Source: Phycisphaerae bacterium (lineage in GTDB: Bacteria > Planctomycetota > Phycisphaerae > Sedimentisphaerales > Sedimentisphaeraceae). Taken from it: a stretch of DNA of 64,000 nucleotides. Every line of letters starts with the position of its first letter. Positions within the stretch are counted from its first letter, which is position 1. Location of the stretch: positions 90,342 to 154,341 of the forward strand of contig JALWYQ010000014.1 in NCBI GenBank assembly GCA_027078365.1, in the 5' to 3' direction. Position numbers and translations under genes: made by a program. The notes below the pieces were generated by a model, which did no database searches, was not told the origin of the DNA, and saw nothing but the letters and a program-made list of their open reading frames with translations. Positions 1-7,860 of this stretch are shown here, in pieces.

Positions 1-276
1 GATAAGAATCTCTCTTTGGCTTGGTCTTCCTTCTCTTTTCATAAAGCCACCAGGGAATTTACCTGCAGCAACCTGTCTTTCACGGTAATCCACTGTTAAT
101 GGGAAAAAATCAATATCCGCAGACCTTGGAGGCGCCACACACGCTGTCGCCATCACCATAGTCTCACCGCAAGTAACCATCACAGCACCATGTGCCTGAT
201 TAGCAATCTTACCTGTCTCAATAGAAATTACCTTACCACCAATTTCTTTTTCTACTCTCGTCACATCAAACATCAT
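1..276 (-). CDS. pnp: Polynucleotide phosphorylase, N-terminal part (cut by window edge)
   Basis: This is the first 92 codons of PNPase, the 3'-5' phosphorolytic exoribonuclease of the RNA degradosome. The N-terminal RNase PH-like domain is recognisable from [19 protein letters not shown] and the loop [11 protein letters not shown] followed by AAGKFPGGF and KREGRPS, which are conserved in the family. The start is the first ATG of an ATGATG pair at 276; AAGGA lies six bases upstream. The frame is open to position 1, so the rest of the gene (second RNase PH domain, KH, S1) lies outside. It follows rpsO on the same strand, the classic rpsO-pnp arrangement. Confidence 0.95.
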   Translation of the reverse strand, partial: MMFDVTRVEKEIGGKVISIETGKIANQAHGAVMVTCGETMVMATACVAPPRSADIDFFPLTVDYRERQVAAGKFPGGFMKREGRPSQREILI

Positions 277-350
277 CTATTGTCCTTTTCACATTGACAC
301 AAAATAGGAACAACAAAAAGGTCACATACCTTGTTGTTTGTAGCTCCTAC

Positions 351-397
351 AAAAAAGGCGTAAGTATCTGGTAACATCGACCAATCACCCACGCCTT
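351..397 (-). terminator. Attenuator-like hairpin between rpsO and pnp
   Basis: On the minus strand a stem AAGGCGT/ACGCCTT (391-397 with 355-361) encloses a 29-nt loop and runs straight into a T-rich tail. A second short hairpin, TTTGTAG-GAG-CTACAAA (337-353), follows at once. The position between rpsO and pnp matches the place where other bacteria have a terminator and RNase III processing site. The long loop keeps the confidence moderate. Confidence 0.5.
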
Positions 398-429
398 AGA
401 ATAACTATTACAAATATACAGCTCTTGTA

Positions 430-696
430 CTACTTACGTAAACCTAGTCTTGAGATGATTGCCCTGTAGCGTTCAACATCCTTATTACTAACGTACTTCA
501 ACAGAGAAGCCCTTGTACTAACCATCTTTAAAAGCCCACGCCTCGAAGCATGATCTTTACGATGAACCTTTAAGTGTTCCGTAAGCTCTGCAATCCTATT
601 GGTTAAAATAGCAATCTGCACCTCAGGAGAGCCCGTATCTGCATCATTAATTTTAAAATCGTTTATTATTTGTTGTTTTGAATCTTTAGTCAACAT
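430..696 (-). CDS. rpsO: 30S ribosomal protein S15
   Basis: S15 binds the central domain of 16S rRNA early in 30S assembly. The 88-residue product begins [11 protein letters not shown] and contains the signature [14 protein letters not shown], then [12 protein letters not shown] and the [13 protein letters not shown] end, giving the usual family length of 88-89. The frame stays open upstream to an ATG at 798 and would add 34 basic residues. I chose 696 because it gives the canonical N-terminus and AAAGGGG lies upstream, although 14 bases away. It is transcribed from the strong promoter at 860-887, ahead of pnp. Confidence 0.95.
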   Translation of the reverse strand: MLTKDSKQQIINDFKINDADTGSPEVQIAILTNRIAELTEHLKVHRKDHASRRGLLKMVSTRASLLKYVSNKDVERYRAIISRLGLRK

Positions 697-859
697 GGTA
701 GCTCTAAAGCCCCTTTCATAACCATTTACTGTTAAAGCACTTATCAATAATCGTCTAAATCGTCTTGTCTTCGCCAGAGGATCAAAAAGACTTGACATTA
801 TTAAAATCAGCCTCGACTAAATGCTAAAGCCGCTGCTGCCTATAACTTACAAGTTTTGC

Positions 860-887
860 ATTATAGCATTGCAAAACATCTTTGCAA
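860..887 (-). promoter_or_regulatory. Sigma-70 promoter of rpsO-pnp
   Basis: On the minus strand TTGCAA (882-887), a 16-nt spacer and a perfect TATAAT (860-865) form a strong housekeeping-type promoter. Transcription would start near 852 and leave a leader of about 150 nt before the S15 start at 696. Confidence 0.75.
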
Positions 888-1040
888 CACTTTTTCAGAT
901 TTAACATCTGTTTTCTTGGCGCATCGGTAGACTAAGGCTACTTAATGAATCGAAAGAGGTTAAACGCTCTGCAATACGGTATCGATCAACTAGTCACTAT
1001 TTACAAGCAACTATCCGATAGATATATAAGAGTAAGACTC

Positions 1041-1067
1041 TCGCTACCTTAAAAACAAAAGTAGCGA
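1041..1067 (-). terminator. Hairpin after the end of the pilus operon
   Basis: A perfect 7-bp stem TCGCTAC/GTAGCGA (1041-1047 with 1061-1067) lies about 25 nt past the last gene of the operon. There is no U-run right after it on the minus strand, so it may be a processing or weak termination structure and not a true intrinsic terminator. Confidence 0.3.
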
Positions 1068-1092
1068 TTAGCGGTCAGTATATCGCATCAGC

Positions 1093-2217
1093 TTATTGCG
1101 TCATAACACTTGATATGCGGAATACTGGTAGAAGTAGAGCTATTGCAATTGTACCTATAACAGCTCCCATAATGGTAATCATGATGGGCTCTATAAGTGC
1201 TGTCACGAGTTTGATGGAATTCTCTAGTTTTTTCTCATAGAAAACACTTATTTTATCACATACATGCCCAAGTTTACCACTCTTCTCACCTGCTCGTAGC
1301 ATTTGCATAACACCGGGAGCTAAGAGATTACCTCCTTGTGAGATGGATATAGCTTCGGAAAACTGATATCCTTCTCTAATTTTATTGTCAACAGAGGCCC
1401 ATAGATTTTTGAAATGGATATTATCGCAAGAATCTTTAACAACTTCAAGCGATTCGAGAATACTAACACCTGTGTTAACCATGGCAGACAATGTACGCAT
1501 ATTTCTAGTCACAACTGCATCTACATACATCATGCCTACAACGGGAGTATGCAACATGATAGAATCAATTACGGACTTTCCAGATGGTGTACTGCGCCAG
1601 TAATGCCACAAAAAAAACACGCTCAATAGAGATGTAAAAATCACAGCAAGGCTTTGTGGATCACCAAGAATCTGCGAGAAATCAACAAGCATCTGCGTTA
1701 AAGCGGGCAAATCTGCCCCACGACTCTCATAGATTTTTGAAAATCTAGGCAAAACAAAAAACATAAGTGAACCAGTAGCTGCAATTGACATTAAAAGCAT
1801 TATCAAAGGATATATCATTGCACCTCTAACTTGCTTTTTAGTCTCGCTCTCTGCATTAAGATATCTACCCAACACTTCAAGCATTTCGCTCATCCTACCA
1901 GATAATTCGCTAGCCCTAACCATACCAACAAACATTGAATTAAAAATGGTCGGATAACACGAAAGAGCCTCCGAGAAACTCCTACCAGCTTTAATCTTTT
2001 CGCTAATCTCTAATAATACTACCCCAAATAAACCTAGTTTTCTCTGAGCTGCAATAGAATCAAGCGCATCACTGAGGATAACTCCACTCTCGAGCATTAT
2101 AGATAGCTGAGTAGTAAAGAACACTAAATCAGAGTCTTTGATTTTAACCCTCTGACCTTTTAATGAACTATCAGATTGCTCTGGATGTGTATTAAGATTT
2201 ATAGTGAGATCTTTCAA
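1093..2217 (-). CDS. Type II secretion / type IV pilus inner-membrane platform protein (GspF/PilC family)
   Basis: This is the polytopic platform protein on which the assembly ATPase acts to push pilins or pseudopilins out of the inner membrane. The 374 residues contain two T2SSF repeats. The first has FFTTQLSIMLESGV, the second VVTRNMRTLSAMVNTGVSI, and each is followed by GEKSGKL- or SELSGRM-type loops. Hydrophobic segments lie near residues 145-165, 195-212 and at the end (IMITIMGAVIGTIAIALLLP). The start appears to be TTG at 2217, since AGAGGA is placed four bases upstream. It is the last gene of the operon, 21 bp after the ATPase. Confidence 0.9.
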   Translation of the reverse strand: MKDLTINLNTHPEQSDSSLKGQRVKIKDSDLVFFTTQLSIMLESGVILSDALDSIAAQRKLGLFGVVLLEISEKIKAGRSFSEALSCYPTIFNSMFVGMVRASELSGRMSEMLEVLGRYLNAESETKKQVRGAMIYPLIMLLMSIAATGSLMFFVLPRFSKIYESRGADLPALTQMLVDFSQILGDPQSLAVIFTSLLSVFFLWHYWRSTPSGKSVIDSIMLHTPVVGMMYVDAVVTRNMRTLSAMVNTGVSILESLEVVKDSCDNIHFKNLWASVDNKIREGYQFSEAISISQGGNLLAPGVMQMLRAGEKSGKLGHVCDKISVFYEKKLENSIKLVTALIEPIMITIMGAVIGTIAIALLLPVFRISSVMTQ

Positions 2218-2238
2218 AATATCCTCTTGCCTCGTTGG

Positions 2239-3954
2239 TTATATGACATTGGCAACTCTTATAACTTCCTCTGCTGTGGTAATTCCTGCTTCGACTTTTT
2301 CGAAACCATCCTCAAGCAAGGTTCTCATACCTAATTCTATAGCCTTGGTTTTAAGCTCTTTGCTACTACAGCCATCTGATATCATCTCTAACAACTCAAC
2401 ATCTGGCACAAATAATTCATGCAGTGCAATCCTACCAAGATAGCCTGTATTTCTACATTTTCTACAACCTATACCACGATATTCTTTAGTAACAGAAAAA
2501 CCAAGACCGCTTACTAGGCGTCGAATGTTACTAGGGATGCTGTGCTGCTCTTTACAATTTGGACATACTTTTCTAACCAACCTCTGAGCAAGTACAGTAA
2601 CGAGTGAGGCACTTATAAGATACGGAGCTACTCCAAGATCGATAAGCCTAGAAACAGCACTGGTTGCATCGTTTGTATGCAAGGTAGAGAGAACAAGGTG
2701 TCCAGTTAGAGCTGCCTGCAAAGCAATATTTGCTGTTTCTGCGTCGCGAATTTCTCCAATCATCACTATGTCAGGGTCCTGTCTCAACATGCCACGAAGA
2801 GCTGAAGCAAAATCAAAACCAACAGTGTCGCCTACTTGAAATTGATTGATACCGCTGATATTACATTCAACCGGATCTTCGACCGTACAGATATTAACTT
2901 CCTCTGAGCTAAGCTCTTTTAAGGCAGAATACAACGTAGTATTTTTTCCTGAACCAGTAGGCCCTGTTACCAACACTAACCCATTAGGTGTCTTTATCTT
3001 TTCCTTAAAGAGGTTAAGGTTGTCATAGCTAAATCCAAGAGACTCAAGATTGGTCATCATTTTTTGTGAGTCTAAGATTCTTATTACAACCTTCTCGCCA
3101 AATGTGGCAGGCATAACAGATACACGCAAGTCAACAATGCGATTATCCACCATTACGTGAATTCCTCCATCTTGAGGCAACCTACGCTGCGCAATATCCA
3201 TATCAGCCATAATCTTAATACGAGAAACTATAGCTGGATGCATCTGAAATGGAGGACACATCTTCTCATATAATCTACCGTCAACTCGATACCTGACACG
3301 AAGTCTTCTTTCTTCTGGTTCAATATGCACATCACTGGCATTTTCGTTAACAGCACTATAAAGGAGATAATTAACGAGCTTAACAACTGGCGACTGTCCA
3401 GCAACTTCCTCCAAGTTACTAATGTCATCGATGGCATGTTCGATCAGAGTTAAGTCCTGCATGCTATCATCGTCAATGACATCATCAATAACAAAGACAT
3501 TGGCTGCTGGCATATAATTTTGCAGGGTCAACTCGATATCATGAGCTGTTGCACATACGACTTGAACTCTAGAACCGCTAAGCCTTTCTATCTCATCCAC
3601 TAGATAGACATCACTAGGCTCACTCAATGCAACCGTCATAACGCCATTAACTTCAAATAATGGCAAAACGTTGTGTTCTGTTAGGAAATCCTTCGGCAGT
3701 GACTCCATAACTGCAGGATCACATATTTTAGGAGAGATTGGTGAGTAAGGAACTTCGTATACTTGTGCAAGAGCTTTTGCTATTTGGGAATCACTACAAT
3801 AACCCAACTCGACTAGTAGCTCACCTACTAATTTGGTATGGCCAGACTCCTTCTGCAATTCTAAGGCATGAGCAACCTGCTCTTCAGTTACACAACCTGA
3901 CTGTATAAGTAACTGACCAAGCTGAACTTTTCTCTCAACAACCATACCACCCAT
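2239..3954 (-). CDS. Type II secretion / type IV pilus assembly ATPase (GspE/PilB family)
   Basis: This 571-residue cytoplasmic ATPase powers pilin or pseudopilin polymerisation. Residues 11-65 look like a MshEN/T2SSE_N domain with two tandem 24-residue motifs (QLGQLLIQSG... and LVGELLVELG...). The ATPase core follows, with the Walker B region MIGEIRDAETA and a C-terminal zinc-type tetracysteine (CPNC near 505, CRKC near 533). The Walker A motif is GPTGSGKN (331-338): Asn stands where Ser or Thr normally coordinates magnesium. Either the enzyme is altered or there is a single-base error. The gene lies between STAS and GspF genes. I kept ATG 3954; ATG 3945 is possible. Confidence 0.92.
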   Translation of the reverse strand: MGGMVVERKVQLGQLLIQSGCVTEEQVAHALELQKESGHTKLVGELLVELGYCSDSQIAKALAQVYEVPYSPISPKICDPAVMESLPKDFLTEHNVLPLFEVNGVMTVALSEPSDVYLVDEIERLSGSRVQVVCATAHDIELTLQNYMPAANVFVIDDVIDDDSMQDLTLIEHAIDDISNLEEVAGQSPVVKLVNYLLYSAVNENASDVHIEPEERRLRVRYRVDGRLYEKMCPPFQMHPAIVSRIKIMADMDIAQRRLPQDGGIHVMVDNRIVDLRVSVMPATFGEKVVIRILDSQKMMTNLESLGFSYDNLNLFKEKIKTPNGLVLVTGPTGSGKNTTLYSALKELSSEEVNICTVEDPVECNISGINQFQVGDTVGFDFASALRGMLRQDPDIVMIGEIRDAETANIALQAALTGHLVLSTLHTNDATSAVSRLIDLGVAPYLISASLVTVLAQRLVRKVCPNCKEQHSIPSNIRRLVSGLGFSVTKEYRGIGCRKCRNTGYLGRIALHELFVPDVELLEMISDGCSSKELKTKAIELGMRTLLEDGFEKVEAGITTAEEVIRVANVI

Positions 3955-3981
3955 ATTAAAATCTTTCTCTTCACCAAAACG

Positions 3982-4317
3982 TTATGCGTAACTTCTCACT
4001 GCGCTAGCAAGTTCTTCATAACAGTCAAAACTTTTATCAAGTCTAGTTATCTCAAGTATACGGCTACAATTATCATCTAAACCTGCAAGTTTCATCTGCG
4101 AACCTACGGTAAGACATTTATCTCTGAGCCACAGAAGAGACTCAAGCCCTTTACTGTCAATAAAAGGCACATTGCTCAGATCAAGCACAATGCCCTTATC
4201 GTATTGCACAACTAATGGCTCAAGCGACCTCGCAAACATCTCTACCGAGTCAAGATCGAATTCACCGTCAAGACTAACAACAACAACACTTCCGTAATCT
4301 TGCGTATCTATTTTCAT
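3982..4317 (-). CDS. STAS-domain protein (anti-sigma-factor-antagonist family)
   Basis: A 111-residue single STAS domain of the SpoIIAA/RsbV type. The hallmark strand-loop-helix FIDSKGLESLLWLR lies at 52-65. In SpoIIAA the motif is DSSGL and the second Ser is phosphorylated by the partner kinase. Here that residue is Lys56, so the classical switch cannot work at that site, although Ser55 remains. Its start overlaps the stop of the GAF-HD-GYP gene by four bases (ATGA), so the two are probably translationally coupled. No anti-sigma kinase gene is adjacent. It may act as a scaffold or as a non-switching antagonist. Confidence 0.85.
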   Translation of the reverse strand: MKIDTQDYGSVVVVSLDGEFDLDSVEMFARSLEPLVVQYDKGIVLDLSNVPFIDSKGLESLLWLRDKCLTVGSQMKLAGLDDNCSRILEITRLDKSFDCYEELASAVRSYA

Positions 4318-5891
4318 TGCAATAGCGTCCCAACTGCTTGTGCACCATATTCTGAAAAATTACTATAATCCCAGCTCTCAATAAAGCCGTCTTGAATACT
4401 ATCCCACAGTTGCTTAAGATCGCTCTCTAAAAAGACGGTTCCGACAGTTTCATCAAATTGAGCTCCTAACCCTTTTTTAATCTCATTTACCGCCCTTCTT
4501 ATACTTAGCGCATCACGATAAACCCTCTTTGATATCATAGCATCAAACGCATCAGCAATTGCAATTATCTTAGCAATCATAGGAATTTCATTTCCAGCTA
4601 AAGAATGAGGGTATCCTTTACCATCGACACGCTCATGATGGCCAATTACCCCCGGTATTATATCTCTCATTTGTTTAATATCGCCAAGGATAGATGCTCC
4701 TATTATTGGATGAGATTGTATCTGTTTCCACTCACTACTATCAAGAGCTCTGTTTTTACGCAACACCTTTTCATCTATACCTATTTTTCCAATATCATGA
4801 AGAAGTCCTGCAAGGTATATTCGATGCACATCATCTTCACTCATGTCACTCTTACCTGCCTCGACAAGTTTTTCAGCAATCCACCTGGATATATATGCGA
4901 CTCTCTCAGAGTGACCTCTAGTGTATTGATCTTTTGCGTCAATACTCTTTGTAAGAGCTTTTAGGGCTCCAACAAATAACTCCTTAAGATCAATAAAGAG
5001 TTTATCATTATCAATGAAAACTGCGCATTCATTAGCAACTGTACTGAAGAGCTTCGCGTCAATACTATCAAAATCTTCTTTTTCTTTTCTATTAACTGCC
5101 ACCATAATGCCAACCATTCTATCCTTACGATATAGGGGAATGGCAATAATGCTACGTATTTCAGGCGGCCAATCATACTTTATCTCACCATCAACGTGGC
5201 TATCTAAAAGTAATTCTCTGCCCAGCGCAACTTCTGTTTGGAGAGATCTCTCAAGCACATCAATCATCTGCGCGTCTAACTTAATTATTCCAGAACCTGC
5301 CGTAACCATCATTCGACGTTGACCTTCGTAGTTTTTCTCAAGCAGGATGGCAATGCCTTCAACATCAACTAACTCTGTGATATTGTCACATGCTGACTGA
5401 AGATAACTTGCACTGCTCTGAGTAAACTTCATACTCATGCTCATTTTGTACAGCAAAGAAAGCTCTTCGTACGTATGACTTAGCTCAAATGTGAGTTTAT
5501 CAAGCTGCATGGCAGAAGTTTTTTTGATTTGAATATTAGCAAGATTGGCTACTAATAATTCGCAGAGAATCTCTACATTCTCATTTTCTGACCCGTAAAG
5601 AATTGCAACTGCTACAGCCGACTGACCATCCTTGTAGGTATAAGCATAAACATCGCTCGATTCATTAACTCTAACCCAGCCATCCTCTCCACTAGCAACA
5701 TGACGAGTTACAATCTCAGACGCAATATTACTCTCTAGATCACGCCCTGCAACAGAGCCATTTATAATAAGGTCACCATTAATTTCAAAAAGATAGAATC
5801 CTACATTGCATTTATTAGACTTACGAGCAAAGTCTGTAAAGAGATTTATGGGGATGCGATCTATGTTCTTATTCTCTAATACTTCAGGCAT
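4314..5891 (-). CDS. GAF-HD-GYP domain protein, putative c-di-GMP phosphodiesterase
   Basis: A 525-residue cytoplasmic protein. The middle (about 150-300) is a GAF-type sensor with LVDVEGIAILLEKNYEGQ and IIAIPLYRKDRMVGIMVAVNR. The C-terminal third is an HD-GYP phosphodiesterase with HDIGK at 365-369 and the full HHERVDGKGYP signature at 418-428, so metal-dependent hydrolysis of c-di-GMP is expected. The N-terminal 120 residues are of unknown type. The gene sits after the receiver gene and overlaps the STAS gene, inside a pilus operon. A role in tuning the pilus ATPase through c-di-GMP is an inference. Confidence 0.88.
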   Translation of the reverse strand: MPEVLENKNIDRIPINLFTDFARKSNKCNVGFYLFEINGDLIINGSVAGRDLESNIASEIVTRHVASGEDGWVRVNESSDVYAYTYKDGQSAVAVAILYGSENENVEILCELLVANLANIQIKKTSAMQLDKLTFELSHTYEELSLLYKMSMSMKFTQSSASYLQSACDNITELVDVEGIAILLEKNYEGQRRMMVTAGSGIIKLDAQMIDVLERSLQTEVALGRELLLDSHVDGEIKYDWPPEIRSIIAIPLYRKDRMVGIMVAVNRKEKEDFDSIDAKLFSTVANECAVFIDNDKLFIDLKELFVGALKALTKSIDAKDQYTRGHSERVAYISRWIAEKLVEAGKSDMSEDDVHRIYLAGLLHDIGKIGIDEKVLRKNRALDSSEWKQIQSHPIIGASILGDIKQMRDIIPGVIGHHERVDGKGYPHSLAGNEIPMIAKIIAIADAFDAMISKRVYRDALSIRRAVNEIKKGLGAQFDETVGTVFLESDLKQLWDSIQDGFIESWDYSNFSEYGAQAVGTLLQ

Positions 5892-5955
5892 ATCTACTCT
5901 CTCAATACTCGTTTATGGATAACATATAAAATCTTATGTGTATAAACGCCACACG

Positions 5956-6330
5956 CTATACAGTAATAGGCTCAACCGCTGCCTTTAATGTTGCAAGAAC
6001 CTCCCTTGGACTAAAAGGTTTACTCAAACAAGCCACGATCGAGAGTCTTTCAATCTCTTTGGTATCTATAGACAACCCTCTTGCTGTTAACATAATAACA
6101 GGGATATCTGCAACGGATTCAGTATTACGCAGTTTTTCCACCATCTCTAATCCTGTAATGCCTGGCATTTGAAGATCGGTAATTATAGCATCTGGACATT
6201 CTGCCACAGCCAAATTATAAGCACTCTGGCCATTATCCGCCGTTATAACCTCAAACCCGTTATTTCTTAGTTTAATCGCAACAACTTGAACAATATGAAT
6301 CTCATCATCTACAACCAATATCTTTTTCAT
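5956..6330 (-). CDS. Single-domain response regulator (CheY-like receiver)
   Basis: This is a 124-residue stand-alone receiver. The acidic pair Asp8-Asp9, phosphoacceptor Asp52 (in IITDLQMPG), Thr82 and Lys104 (SKPF) are all present, so it should be phosphorylatable. There is no output domain. A GTG at 6339 is in frame, but ATG 6330 is preferred because AAGAAAG lies eight bases upstream of it. The gene lies directly downstream of the histidine kinase, its likely partner, and upstream of the HD-GYP protein, a likely target. Confidence 0.92.
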   Translation of the reverse strand: MKKILVVDDEIHIVQVVAIKLRNNGFEVITADNGQSAYNLAVAECPDAIITDLQMPGITGLEMVEKLRNTESVADIPVIMLTARGLSIDTKEIERLSIVACLSKPFSPREVLATLKAAVEPITV

Positions 6331-6386
6331 ATGGCACACTTTCTTAATGTCAACAATCTTACAACTGCAAAGAACTTACTGGATTA

Positions 6387-7823
6387 TCATATTACAGCTG
6401 TCTCTTCCGTAGTACACAAAGGCAACTCAAATCCAAATGTAGATCCTTCACCCTCAACACTTTCAACAAAAACCCTTCCTCCATGTACTTTCTCGACTAT
6501 CTGCTTAACTAGGTTAAGGCCTAGTCCTGTACCTTTTGCTACTTTATCGTTAGCGCTAACTCTGTAGAATTTATCAAACACATGATCAATCTCTTGAGCT
6601 GGTATACCAACGCCGCTATCTGAGACTTTTACACTAATAAAATCTTCAAGAACCTCAACTCCAATAGTTACTCTACCTCCAGGCTTATTGTATTTAACTG
6701 CATTGCTCAAAAGATTGATTATTACTTGAGATATCATGTCTCTATCAACATTGACCTGGTCATAAACTACAGAATTTGGTTCAACAACTGATATATCTTT
6801 CTCTGCAGCATAACTCTTTATCATCTCAACTGAATCACGTATAAGCATAGCAACGCTAGCTCTTTCCTTTTTAACTTTAACAAGCCCTGATTCTATTCTA
6901 GAAATATTGAGGATGTCTTCTATGAGACGGTTTAATCTCTGCGCCTGCGTCTGTATTATAGACAAAAACTGCTCTCTGGACTCATCGTCTTGTGCCTCAC
7001 CATCCACGAGCATTTCAGCATAGGCGGTAATAGACGCTAACGGAGTCTTTAATTCATGAGAGACATGACTCACAAACTCATTCTTCATGCGTGAGATTTC
7101 TTTCTCTCTAGTTATATCGTGAAAGACAGACACAACCCCAACTATCTCACCAGATTCATCTGTGATGCTTGAGAATGTACTATTATAAAATTTTAGCTGT
7201 CCATCAACCTTTATCTCGAGGTCATTTCGACGATGATGTGTTTTGCTACTTATAGCAGTCATTATCATCGCTGCTACCTTTTCAACACCAAGCAATTCAT
7301 TGACCTGCTTATATTGCGCATTATCCAAATCAAAATCAAACAGTTCGCTAGCCTTACTATTGGCAATAATGACTCTATTAAAACAATCCGTCACAATTAC
7401 CGCATCATGAATGCTCTGAATGATAGCCTCTGTATTTCTAGCCTGCTTCTGAGACAGTTGGATTTGAATATCAAGAGCTGCTATCTGTTCTTCTAACTGC
7501 TGGCGAGAGTCATCTTGCTTTTGAATATAATGGTTCATCCTAGCAGCAATACGCTCAAAGATTGATCCTTGAGGAACATGAAAATGTATATCGCTACCTT
7601 CTTCAAATCTAGAATTGAAATCACTAAGGCTTCTAAAAATCCCCAATGCCTCCCAGCATACCCAACTAAGCGTCAAAACACTCAAAGAAGCCAAAATAAT
7701 GCCACCAATATTAAACCCTAACATTATAAGGCTATACAGCACCAGTCCCGGAACGGAGGCTATTCCCATCAATGCCAACAAGTAATATCTTCGTCTAGAT
7801 TTTGCCAATTTCAGTATCTCCAA
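6387..7823 (-). CDS. Membrane PAS-domain sensor histidine kinase
   Basis: A 478-residue sensor kinase. Two hydrophobic segments close together near the N-terminus (about 14-36 and 40-58) anchor it with almost no periplasmic loop, so it probably senses an internal or membrane signal. A coiled-coil stretch follows, then a PAS domain (IHDAVIVTDCFNRVIIANSKA), a HisKA domain with the phospho-His in SHVSHELKTPLAS near residue 260, and a HATPase domain with INLLSNAVKYN, DSGVGIP and KGTGLGLNLVK boxes. All catalytic boxes are intact. It is encoded 37 bp after the secretin gene and leads the signalling cassette of the operon. Confidence 0.92.
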   Translation of the reverse strand: MEILKLAKSRRRYYLLALMGIASVPGLVLYSLIMLGFNIGGIILASLSVLTLSWVCWEALGIFRSLSDFNSRFEEGSDIHFHVPQGSIFERIAARMNHYIQKQDDSRQQLEEQIAALDIQIQLSQKQARNTEAIIQSIHDAVIVTDCFNRVIIANSKASELFDFDLDNAQYKQVNELLGVEKVAAMIMTAISSKTHHRRNDLEIKVDGQLKFYNSTFSSITDESGEIVGVVSVFHDITREKEISRMKNEFVSHVSHELKTPLASITAYAEMLVDGEAQDDESREQFLSIIQTQAQRLNRLIEDILNISRIESGLVKVKKERASVAMLIRDSVEMIKSYAAEKDISVVEPNSVVYDQVNVDRDMISQVIINLLSNAVKYNKPGGRVTIGVEVLEDFISVKVSDSGVGIPAQEIDHVFDKFYRVSANDKVAKGTGLGLNLVKQIVEKVHGGRVFVESVEGEGSTFGFELPLCTTEETAVI

Positions 7824-7860
7824 CTATCTTAACTTTTAATACGAAAGCAAGATTAGTGTA

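Larger units (their letters stand above)
697..1092. other. Gene-free stretch between the pilus operon and rpsO
   Basis: No coding region is supported here. It holds the rpsO leader and promoter, a weak inverted repeat CAGAT-TTAAC-ATCTG (896-910) and the hairpin at 1041-1067 downstream of the pilus operon. An in-frame 34-codon upstream extension of S15 (697-798) is possible but unlike the family. Confidence 0.5.
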
